Shown: piece after piece, positions 35,057 to 40,912 of the stretch
Layout of the letters: every line of letters starts with the position of its first letter
Numbering within the stretch: position 1 is the stretch's first letter
Assembly (NCBI RefSeq): GCF_029257255.1
Contig: NZ_JARICI010000040.1
Coordinates: forward strand, 1-40,912
DNA: 40,912 bases
Direction of reading: 5' to 3'
From: Sporosarcina sp.
GTDB lineage: Bacteria > Bacillota > Bacilli > Bacillales_A > Planococcaceae
The notes under the pieces: model-generated
Seen by the model: only the letters and a program-made list of their open reading frames with translations
Databases searched by the model: none
Told to the model about the DNA's origin: nothing
Program-made: the position numbers and the translations under genes

Positions 35057-35617
35057 TCATTTTAACCGCTTCAGATCCTTCAGTAATTCATCTTGGTATG
35101 TTTCATTGGAGAAACTATACTCCTTCATTATATAGCCTTCGGAATCCATCAAATAAAAGTTCGTGCCGTGCACCACCTGTGTTGAAGCATCATGCTTTAG
35201 AACGAACGTCTGAAACTCTTCACGGGCAAAGGCCTCTAGCTCTTGCTGGGAATAGCCGGTGAGCAGATGCCAGTTGGTCTCGTCGGTAGTAAAATTGGCT
35301 ATATAGCTCTTCAAAGTTGCTGGATCATCCACTTCGGAATCAACAGAGAACGAAACCAATTGTACGTCAATGCCTTCTTTTTTCAGCAAATTTTGAAGAC
35401 TGGCGAACTCACTCGTCAACGTCGGACAGATCGTCGTACAGGAAGTGAATACGAAATCAGCGATCCATGGTTTGCCCTTTAGCTGTTCAGTGCCGAATGC
35501 ATCTCCGTTCTGATCAGTGAAAGAGAAGGAACGAACTTGTTTTCCGCGTTCAAGCGGCTCACTGCAACTGGCTAAGAGTAGTATCGATAGCAATAAAATA
35601 GGGAGCAGCCGTTTCAT
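35057..35617 (-). CDS. SCO1/SenC family lipoprotein (copper chaperone / thiol reductase)
   Basis: SCO proteins help load copper into cytochrome c oxidase or reduce thiols outside the membrane. The 186-residue protein has a lipoprotein signal ending LLASC (Cys18), the thioredoxin-like fold with the metal-binding FTSCTTICP motif (Cys60, Cys64), and the conserved His150 in VVHGTNFYLMD, so all three copper ligands are present. It starts directly after the kinase stop with no gap, so it belongs to the same operon. Confidence 0.92.
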   Translation of the reverse strand: MKRLLPILLLSILLLASCSEPLERGKQVRSFSFTDQNGDAFGTEQLKGKPWIADFVFTSCTTICPTLTSEFASLQNLLKKEGIDVQLVSFSVDSEVDDPATLKSYIANFTTDETNWHLLTGYSQQELEAFAREEFQTFVLKHDASTQVVHGTNFYLMDSEGYIMKEYSFSNETYQDELLKDLKRLK

Positions 35618-37027
35618 TTACTTTTCACTCCTTTGCCCTAGTTCTGTAGGAAGAGGCAGCTCGATTATGACAGAAGTATGGGTTGATTCATTCGACACGT
35701 CCAATGTACCTTGATGTAATCTGATAATTTCTTTGACGATTGATAGACCCAGCCCTGATCCGCCAGTAGTACGGTTGCGAGCTTTGTCGGTGCGGAAAAA
35801 CCGTTCGCCGATACGGGCTACATCTTCATCACCGATCGTTACACCGTCATTGGAAATCTGATATGTCACACCTGACTCACTTGCCACCAAACGAATCATG
35901 ATTTCCTGCTGAGCGTATTTCACTGCGTTGTCAATCGTATTATAGAAGACTTGCTGCAGGCGCTTCGGATCACCTAGTAGAATCAATTCCTCATCAATTG
36001 CTGTCTGTATATGGATGCCTTTTTCTTTCATCCGGATTTCAAAAAGCTCAAGTGTATCGAACAGCAGCTGGGCAATTGCAATCGGTTCATTTTCGAGCGT
36101 ATATAAATCCTGTTCAAGATGATTTAGCTCAACTAAATCATGAATCAGCTTTTTCAGCCGTTCAGTTTCCTTTTCGATCGTCGACAGATATTGTTTAACG
36201 TCTTCAGGCGAACGGTCGATTTTATCTCTTGATAGCTGTGCATAGCCGCTAATATACGTTAGAGGCGTGCGCAGTTCATGCACAATGTTCGAAGTGAAAT
36301 CTTTTTTTCGCTGATCCTGTTCTTCTAATGAACGGCTCATGGAATTAAAGGCCGATGCCAATTTTCCGATTTCATCCGTTCGTCCGGTTTCCAGCCGATT
36401 GGAATAATCACCTTTTGAGACGCTTTCAGAGTATGTCTGCAAGGTCTGCAATGGCTCAAATAATGAGCGCCAAACACGCTTTAGGATGAAGAAGAGCAGA
36501 AGGAAAAAGACGGCTCCGACCACCAACATAATCGGGAGGCTGTCACGGAAAACATCCTGGATGGCTGCAAGCGGTACGTAAATGTATATGAACCCGATAA
36601 GTCCGTTTTCGCCTTTTATCGGAAAAATTCCGCCGAAGATTTCCCTGTTTAATTCCTTAACATAGCCTTCCTTCATAACAGGTTGCCCTGTTTCCAGTGT
36701 TTCCTCATCGCTTTCATTGACTAATGATTGGTAATCCAGCTGATAGGGGAAGAAGGAAGTCAGATCATCCAGCCGATCGACGACGATGATTTCATATTCC
36801 GAGACGATATTGTACCATTGGATTTTTTCAATAATAGTATCGCTTAATTCGCCGTAATGATAATGCGACGCAGTGCGGTTTCCTTGATAGATAATTGATT
36901 CTTTAATGCGTTCTTTATAAAGATCTGTGTACAAATAATGAATGAAGAAAAACGAGAAAAGAATGGTGCAGGCGATACTCCCTATGAATACCAGCAGCAT
37001 TTTTTTGCTGAGGTTCAGGTTGTTCAT
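35618..37027 (-). CDS. Two-component sensor histidine kinase
   Basis: The 469-residue membrane kinase has two helices (about residues 9-31 and 165-183) around an extracytoplasmic sensor of about 130 residues, a HAMP linker (about 184-236), a HisKA domain with phospho-acceptor His250 in HELRTP, and an ATPase domain with NAVKYA, a DxGxGL-type G1/G2 region (TGGSGLGLSIVKEI). The sensor contains several histidines (HYHYGE) but no recognised metal-site motif. Its ATG overlaps the response regulator stop by four bases. Confidence 0.93.
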   Translation of the reverse strand: MNNLNLSKKMLLVFIGSIACTILFSFFFIHYLYTDLYKERIKESIIYQGNRTASHYHYGELSDTIIEKIQWYNIVSEYEIIVVDRLDDLTSFFPYQLDYQSLVNESDEETLETGQPVMKEGYVKELNREIFGGIFPIKGENGLIGFIYIYVPLAAIQDVFRDSLPIMLVVGAVFFLLLFFILKRVWRSLFEPLQTLQTYSESVSKGDYSNRLETGRTDEIGKLASAFNSMSRSLEEQDQRKKDFTSNIVHELRTPLTYISGYAQLSRDKIDRSPEDVKQYLSTIEKETERLKKLIHDLVELNHLEQDLYTLENEPIAIAQLLFDTLELFEIRMKEKGIHIQTAIDEELILLGDPKRLQQVFYNTIDNAVKYAQQEIMIRLVASESGVTYQISNDGVTIGDEDVARIGERFFRTDKARNRTTGGSGLGLSIVKEIIRLHQGTLDVSNESTHTSVIIELPLPTELGQRSEK

Positions 37028-37701
37028 TGAGGATCCTCAAGCTTATAGCCAATGCCCCAGACCGTTTCGATCATTTTTCCTGCGTCACCAAGCTTTAGGC
37101 GAAGCGTCTTAATATGCGTATCGATGGTCCGTTCACTGCTCTGATGGTCATCTCCCCAAATCAATTCGAGCAGCTGTTCACGGGAATAGGCCCGTCCTTT
37201 ATGCTTTGTTAGCAGCTGTAATAAGCTGAATTCCTTCAATGTTAAATTCAATGGCCTGCCGTCTAGCTGAGCTGTATAAGAATCTTCATTGATAGTTAAA
37301 GGACCTACCTGCAAAATAAACGGATCTGGGTTCTGCCGGTAGGTCCGCCTCAATACCGCTTCAATGCGTGCTACTAGCTCGCCGGGCATGAAGGGCTTGA
37401 CGATATAATCATCTCCGCCGAGTTTCAGCCCTTGTACTTTATCCCATTCTTCACCCCTGGCAGATAGAAAGATCAGCGGCACTTCAGCTATTCGTTTGAC
37501 TTCCTGGGCAAAAGTAAAGCCATCCATATAGGGCATCATGACATCAACGATGCATAAATCAATATCATGCTTTTTAACGGCTGCCAATGCCTGAATACCA
37601 TCTCCTGCTTCCTCAACCTTATAACCTGCATCTTCCAAAATCATCCGAATCAAATCCCGCATTTGCGGTTCGTCGTCTATAACTAAAATGTGGTAACTCA
37701 T
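37024..37701 (-). CDS. OmpR/PhoB-family response regulator
   Basis: The 225-residue regulator has a receiver domain (acidic pair Asp9/Asp10, phospho-acceptor Asp53 in VDVMMP, switch Lys in DDYIVKPF) and a winged-helix DNA-binding domain (LNLTLKEFSLLQLL, TIDTHIKTLRLKLG, VWGIGYKLE). The ATG at 37701 follows GAGGAGA at about seven bases; the frame extends upstream with no coding features. It is the first gene of the regulator-kinase-SCO operon and diverges from the YtkA-like lipoprotein gene. It probably binds the palindrome at 37763-37795. Confidence 0.94.
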   Translation of the reverse strand: MSYHILVIDDEPQMRDLIRMILEDAGYKVEEAGDGIQALAAVKKHDIDLCIVDVMMPYMDGFTFAQEVKRIAEVPLIFLSARGEEWDKVQGLKLGGDDYIVKPFMPGELVARIEAVLRRTYRQNPDPFILQVGPLTINEDSYTAQLDGRPLNLTLKEFSLLQLLTKHKGRAYSREQLLELIWGDDHQSSERTIDTHIKTLRLKLGDAGKMIETVWGIGYKLEDPQ

Positions 37702-37762
37702 TATAATTCTCCTCACTTCACTTGTTCGATAGTGTAATTTTCCAGAAAACTTGTGAACTCTG

Positions 37763-37795
37763 AATGAAGTTTCAAGAAGTTGTTGAAACTTCATT
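37763..37795. promoter_or_regulatory. Perfect 13-bp inverted repeat, probable operator in the divergent region
   Basis: AATGAAGTTTCAA (37763-37775), seven bases, then TTGAAACTTCATT (37783-37795). No T-run follows on either strand, so it is not a terminator. It lies immediately upstream of the -35 position of the plus-strand promoter and upstream of the regulator operon, a typical place for a response regulator site. Confidence 0.65.
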
Positions 37796-37815
37796 AAAAT
37801 TTCGCAATCGTATCT

Positions 37816-37821
37816 TATAAT
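37816..37821 (+). promoter_or_regulatory. -10 element of the YtkA-like lipoprotein gene
   Basis: A perfect TATAAT with a poor -35 (ATTAAA at 17 bases) just after the inverted repeat. A weak -35 beside an operator suggests activator-dependent expression. Confidence 0.55.
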
Positions 37822-37856
37822 CATAACAGCTAAAACATTTGAAGGAGAATGAAAAA

Positions 37857-38612
37857 ATGAAACGTTTCGGAATTTTATTTATGGCGGTTGCAATGACAGG
37901 TGCGCTGGCGGCCTGCAGTCAGGAAGAGGATGTGCCGACGGATGCAGAACTGCCGGAAATACTGGAAGTAGAACTGACTGTACCTGAACAGGCTGAAGCG
38001 GGCGAATCCGTTGAACTGTCTGCGCTTGTTACACAAGGTGATGAAAAAGTCGATGATGCATCTGAAGTATCATATGAAGTATGGGAAGACGGAAAGAAAG
38101 ACACTAGCATTCATATAGAATCAACAAATGAAAATGACGGAAGATATACGGCAATCATGACGTTTGACCATGACGCGCTGTACACTGTCCAAGTTCACGT
38201 AACTGCACGGGAAATGCATATCATGCCTGAAAAGCAGATTCAGATCGGTGAAGCTTCTGCACATCATGACGCCGAGAACGAGCACCATGATTCTAAAGGC
38301 GAACACCATGAACACGGCCAGACTGCAGGCCTCGCTATTCACTTTATGCAGCCTGAAGATACTAAGGTAAAAACGGATACTGAATTGATGACACATGTTG
38401 CCCTTGAAGGAGCACCGTTAGAAAACACACACGTTCGCTACGAAATTGCTGATCCCGATAATGAAATCAAGTGGGTGGAGACAGACGAATCAAAGCCGGG
38501 CGAATATATTGCCAGTTATCAATTTCCTAAAGCAGGAAAATACAATGTAACTATTCACATCAAAAGTGATACGCTTCATGAACATGAAAAACATGTAATT
38601 GAAGTGAAATAA
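37857..38612 (+). CDS. His-rich YtkA/FixH-like lipoprotein
   Basis: The 251-residue protein has a lipoprotein signal ending ALAAC (Cys20) and two beta-rich YtkA-like domains (about residues 33-118 and 155-250) of similar pattern (SYEVWEDG / RYEIADPD; GRYTAIMTFDHDALYTVQVHV / GEYIASYQFPKAGKYNVTIHI). The linker is very His-rich (HHDAENEHHD, GEHHEHG), a likely metal-binding segment. ATG 37857 follows AAGGAG. It diverges from the two-component/SCO operon across the palindrome. Role in copper or redox handling at the membrane surface is inferred from this context. Confidence 0.85.
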   Translation: MKRFGILFMAVAMTGALAACSQEEDVPTDAELPEILEVELTVPEQAEAGESVELSALVTQGDEKVDDASEVSYEVWEDGKKDTSIHIESTNENDGRYTAIMTFDHDALYTVQVHVTAREMHIMPEKQIQIGEASAHHDAENEHHDSKGEHHEHGQTAGLAIHFMQPEDTKVKTDTELMTHVALEGAPLENTHVRYEIADPDNEIKWVETDESKPGEYIASYQFPKAGKYNVTIHIKSDTLHEHEKHVIEVK

Positions 38613-38621
38613 TAATTCCGC

Positions 38622-38652
38622 ACCTGCCAATCTTCTCATTGGCGGGTTTTTA
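38622..38652 (+). terminator. Terminator of the YtkA-like gene
   Basis: ACCTGCCAAT (38622-38631) pairs with ATTGGCGGGT (38638-38647), one G-U pair, then a T-run. Confidence 0.85.
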
Positions 38653-38731
38653 ATGTTAACACTCGAAATTAGCGCAGAAAAGCGGTACACTGGGTAGAGT
38701 GATAAATTATACAATTTAGAGGAGCGTTAAC

Positions 38732-39064
38732 ATGACAAACTACCCTAAAAAAACATGTTCAATTGAACGCCTGGTAACTATTCCTGAAGACGTGCAAAAG
38801 GTACTTGAAGGTGAAAAGTGGGCAACAAGACGTAATGGAGTCTACGCATATCCTGGTGAAGTGATGACCCTTGAAGGCAAAGACTACAGTATCGATAAAT
38901 TGTATGTACAGACGCTTGGAGAACTGACAGATGAAGATGCCAAATCTGAAGGTCACAAGACCGTTGAGGAATACAAACATGCAATGCTTTCGATTCACGA
39001 TAAAATGCCTTGGCTTCCTCAAATGAAAGTATGGGTGCACGAATACAGCCCTATTCAGAAATGA
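38732..39064 (+). CDS. Small soluble protein, possibly ASCH/PUA-like
   Basis: A 110-residue protein without membrane or signal segments. WATRRNGVYAYPGEVMTLEG followed by VQTLGELTDEDAKSEG and a helical tail is like the ASCH domain pattern (a basic T-R motif, a Gly turn, then an acidic 'DA..EG' stretch), a PUA-like fold associated with RNA or nucleotide binding. The match is by eye. GAGGAG precedes the ATG. The next gene begins eight bases after its stop. Confidence 0.7.
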   Translation: MTNYPKKTCSIERLVTIPEDVQKVLEGEKWATRRNGVYAYPGEVMTLEGKDYSIDKLYVQTLGELTDEDAKSEGHKTVEEYKHAMLSIHDKMPWLPQMKVWVHEYSPIQK

Positions 39065-39072
39065 TGTAATTT

Positions 39073-39513
39073 ATGAGTCTCTATTACGGAGCAGTTGTTT
39101 TTGCGCACGTAGTATCGGCTGTCATTTCAGTAGGACCATTATTCCTATTGTTGCCGCTGATCCGTCGGCTGCGCACTGCCAAAGGAGAAGCAGAAGATAT
39201 CTATCTGTCATTCATCCGGGTAATTATCCGGCTAGTCATGCATGCAGGTCACGTTCTAGTTGGGACAGGCATATTGTTGATCCTATTTGGTCCTTGGCCA
39301 TGGCACAGTTCTTGGGTGATTCTCACATTAGGGATCATGTTGCTGTCTGCTTTCTTCCTGGCTACAGGTTTTTCATCTGTTTTGAAGAAATTTCATGAGT
39401 CAGGTACGGACAGACAATCGACCCTTGATAAATTGCATCGCACAGCCTGGGTTTACATTGGATTGCTGATAATCATGCTCTGGCTGATGGTACAAAAACC
39501 ATCAATCTGGTAA
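39073..39513 (+). CDS. Four-helix membrane protein, DUF2269-like
   Basis: The 146-residue protein has four hydrophobic segments; the first contains VVFAHVVSAVISVGPLFLL with a histidine inside the helix, and the second MHAGHVLVGTGILLILFGPW also has histidines. Such buried histidines are seen in CopD/DUF2269-type membrane proteins. The function is unknown. It follows the preceding gene by eight bases and so is probably co-transcribed, though its own ribosome site is weak. A terminator follows. Confidence 0.72.
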   Translation: MSLYYGAVVFAHVVSAVISVGPLFLLLPLIRRLRTAKGEAEDIYLSFIRVIIRLVMHAGHVLVGTGILLILFGPWPWHSSWVILTLGIMLLSAFFLATGFSSVLKKFHESGTDRQSTLDKLHRTAWVYIGLLIIMLWLMVQKPSIW

Positions 39514-39527
39514 ATTACATAACGATC

Positions 39528-39562
39528 AAAAAGATGTGTACAGAGCTGCACATCTTTTTTTA
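39528..39562 (+). terminator. Terminator after the DUF2269-like gene
   Basis: AAAGATGTG (39530-39538) pairs with CACATCTTT (39549-39557), followed by further T. Confidence 0.85.
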
Positions 39563-39575
39563 TGGAAGATAGTGT

Positions 39576-39604
39576 TTGACAGTGAAAAACACAACGAATA
39601 AGAT
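39576..39604 (+). promoter_or_regulatory. Sigma-A promoter of the MetQ-like gene
   Basis: TTGACA (39576-39581), 17 bases, TAAGAT (39599-39604), about 40 bases before the ATG. There is no S-box in this short leader. Confidence 0.7.
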
Positions 39605-39642
39605 GGAGTTAGCTGCATTTGTGAAAGGAAAGATTAGATATT

Positions 39643-40428
39643 ATGAAAATGAGAACACTCGGATTGCTGACAGTTCTAAGCCTTCTACTTACAGGCTGCA
39701 ATGGGAACCAAAGTAGCCAAATCATTAAAATTGGAACAACAGAAGGAATATATGCACAAGTAATCGATAAAGCACTTGTGCCAGCATTAAAAGAGCAAGG
39801 CTACAAAGCGGACGTAGTGAAATACAGTGATTTGATCGAGCCTAATACTGAATTGGCAGAAGGTGAAATTGATGCAAATCTGTTTCAGCAATCAATCTAT
39901 CTGGAACAATTCAAAGAAGAATACGACTTGGACATTACGGCGTTGACGGAAGTGCCAAGCGTTGGTCTTGGGTTATATTCCAATTCCATTACTTCACTTG
40001 AAGATATTCCTGACGGTGCACTCATTACCATCCCAAACGACGAACTGGGTACAGCCAGAGCACTGCGCTTTCTGGAACAACAGGACATGCTGACACTTGA
40101 TCCGGATGCATCTCCATACAGTGTCAATGAACAGCAAATCGCAAGCAACCCTAAAAAACTGCAAATCCAGCCTGTCATTACGTCTCAACTGATCGCGTCA
40201 CTTGCGAGCGGACATGCGGCAGTCATTCCCGATAACTATATCCTGGTGAATGAAATGGAGTTGGAAGACGCACTTGCTGAAGAACAGCTGAGTGATGATT
40301 TGAAATATATCATTGCAGTGAAAGATACTGACATAGAAGAAGATTTCGCCAAAGCACTGGAGAAAGCCGTTCAGTCTGATTCGTTTAAGAAAGCAATGCA
40401 AAAAGAATTTCAGGGATTTGGCGAGTGA
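39643..40428 (+). CDS. MetQ/NlpA-family substrate-binding lipoprotein
   Basis: The 261-residue protein has a lipoprotein signal ending LLTGC (Cys19) and the NlpA fold: IIKIGTTEGIYAQVIDKALVPALKEQGY, NTELAEGEIDANLFQQSIYLEQF, ITIPNDELGTARALRFLEQ, LQIQPVITSQLIASL. These match MetQ-type receptors for methionine or similar compounds. Neither the ATPase MetN nor the permease MetI is next to it, so it is an orphan receptor that would use a transporter encoded elsewhere. The substrate is not certain; the family also binds other amino acids and peptides. Confidence 0.88.
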   Translation: MKMRTLGLLTVLSLLLTGCNGNQSSQIIKIGTTEGIYAQVIDKALVPALKEQGYKADVVKYSDLIEPNTELAEGEIDANLFQQSIYLEQFKEEYDLDITALTEVPSVGLGLYSNSITSLEDIPDGALITIPNDELGTARALRFLEQQDMLTLDPDASPYSVNEQQIASNPKKLQIQPVITSQLIASLASGHAAVIPDNYILVNEMELEDALAEEQLSDDLKYIIAVKDTDIEEDFAKALEKAVQSDSFKKAMQKEFQGFGE

Positions 40429-40445
40429 ACTAGGTTCCTGTAAAT

Positions 40446-40478
40446 ATCGTCTCCACTAACGTAGGGACGTTTTTATTC
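40446..40478 (+). terminator. Weak terminator after the MetQ-like gene
   Basis: CGTCTC (40448-40453) pairs with GGGACG (40464-40469) using one G-U pair, with a T-run after. Confidence 0.6.
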
Positions 40479-40497
40479 ATACTATAAAGAGGTGACA

Positions 40498-40821
40498 ATG
40501 TTGGGAGAATTGTTAATTATATTCATCGTATTGGCGATACTGGTAATCCTCGTACAAACACTGCTCTATCATCATCGTTTTGGTAGGAATACAGGCATCT
40601 GGATATTTAACATAGTGATCGTTGCGGTCGTCTGTTTCATTGCATACACTTCATTGCCTGAAAATGAAACGGGTAAGAAAATGATTGCACTTATACTTGG
40701 CGGAGTCGGGGCAGCCGGTTTTATACTCGGGATAGTGGGCAAGAAAAACACTATCATTGCAAAAATTCTTCTGTCGGTTTCAATGATTGGACTATCATTG
40801 TTTTTATTTTTCGGAATGTAA
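40498..40821 (+). CDS. Small membrane protein of unknown function
   Basis: About 107 residues with four hydrophobic segments (LLIIFIVLAILVILVQTLL, IWIFNIVIVAVVCFIAY, MIALILGGVGAAGFILGIVG, ILLSVSMIGLSLFLFF) and short charged loops. The ATG at 40498 follows AGAGG at five bases; the frame also has GTG 40492 and TTG 40501. No family recognised. A strong terminator follows. Confidence 0.72.
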   Translation: MLGELLIIFIVLAILVILVQTLLYHHRFGRNTGIWIFNIVIVAVVCFIAYTSLPENETGKKMIALILGGVGAAGFILGIVGKKNTIIAKILLSVSMIGLSLFLFFGM

Positions 40822-40864
40822 AAATGTACGGCTTCCATCTGTTATGGAGCCGTACATTTTTTTA
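40819..40864. terminator. Strong bidirectional terminator
   Basis: AAAATGTACGGCTTCCAT pairs with ATGGAGCCGTACATTTT with one bulged T, and T-runs lie on both sides. Confidence 0.88.
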
Positions 40865-40912
40865 GTTATCGGACGAACTGTCGATTCTGAAAGTCGACAT
40901 CCTGATAATACG
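40862..40912 (-). CDS. Possible C-terminal end of a minus-strand gene, cut by the window edge
   Basis: On the minus strand a frame open from the window edge ends at TAA 40864-40862 right against the bidirectional hairpin, which would suit a convergent gene. Only 16 residues (ending FRIDSSSDN) are visible, so neither the gene nor its product can be confirmed. Confidence 0.3.
   Translation of the reverse strand, partial: RIIRMSTFRIDSSSDN

Noticed and set aside
37763..37795. Palindrome as a terminator
   Set aside because: Neither strand has a T-run after the stem, and it lies between divergent genes where no transcript should end.
1..40912. CRISPR arrays, tRNA or rRNA genes, and prophage modules
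   Set aside because: No regularly spaced repeats, no tRNA-like cloverleaf with CCA-type ends, no rRNA sequence, and no phage structural or integrase genes were noticed, apart from the IS3 end at the left edge.

Overview
The window looks like a chromosomal segment of a low-to-moderate-GC, endospore-forming Gram-positive rod of the Bacillaceae/Planococcaceae group. A Sporosarcina-like organism is my best guess, but this is an inference from gene content and recollection, not from a search. Supporting signs are strong AGGAGG-type ribosome sites, frequent TTG/GTG starts, T-box and S-box leaders, a CotF-like spore coat gene, a SleL/YaaH-type cortex hydrolase, an AbrB-type regulator, and YtpP and YpsA homologues.

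Layout. Positions 1-127 are the right end of an IS3-family insertion sequence. 229-4797 is an operon-like block: an ECF sigma factor gene broken by an in-frame amber codon, a membrane protein, an ABC ATPase and two paralogous permeases with large extracytoplasmic loops. 5168-7965 (minus) holds ypsA translationally coupled to an acyl-CoA dehydrogenase, and an AEC-family transporter. 8391-11631 has a chemotaxis receptor, the RNA cyclic phosphodiesterase thpR and a HAD phosphatase. 11677-13675 is serA behind a serine-type T-box leader. 13882-15768 has a YtpP-like thioredoxin, an AbrB-family regulator, and an intact SAM-I riboswitch in front of a metA gene that carries a single in-frame stop. 15848-19610 has a DUF421 membrane protein, a HAD-IB hydrolase, a CotF-like coat protein, the SleL-like hydrolase and a 47-residue membrane protein. 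20006-23411 has gdhA, argG (no argH beside it) and a YdcF-family protein.

23461-31558 is the histidine locus: hisJ divergent from hisZ-hisG-hisD-hisB-[no hisH]-hisA-hisF-hisI-hisC. Every junction is overlapping or abutting except hisB-hisA, where the usual place of hisH holds a 258-bp segment with a GC-rich, repeat-like sequence. 31781-34601 holds a cyclic 2,3-diphosphoglycerate synthetase-like protein, a small membrane protein and rlmN. 35057-38612 is a probable envelope metal/redox module: response regulator, sensor kinase and SCO lipoprotein diverging from a His-rich YtkA-like lipoprotein, with a perfect 13-bp inverted repeat between them. The end carries an ASCH-like protein, two membrane proteins and an orphan MetQ/NlpA-type lipoprotein.

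The most notable observations are the missing hisH, two genes with single in-frame stops (ECF sigma and metA, both with otherwise intact downstream sequence), the sigma/ABC/paired-permease locus, the SCO/YtkA two-component module with its palindromic operator candidate, the bacterial cDPG-synthetase homologue, and the small membrane protein with its own promoter. Almost every convergent gene pair is separated by a hairpin that can terminate in both directions.
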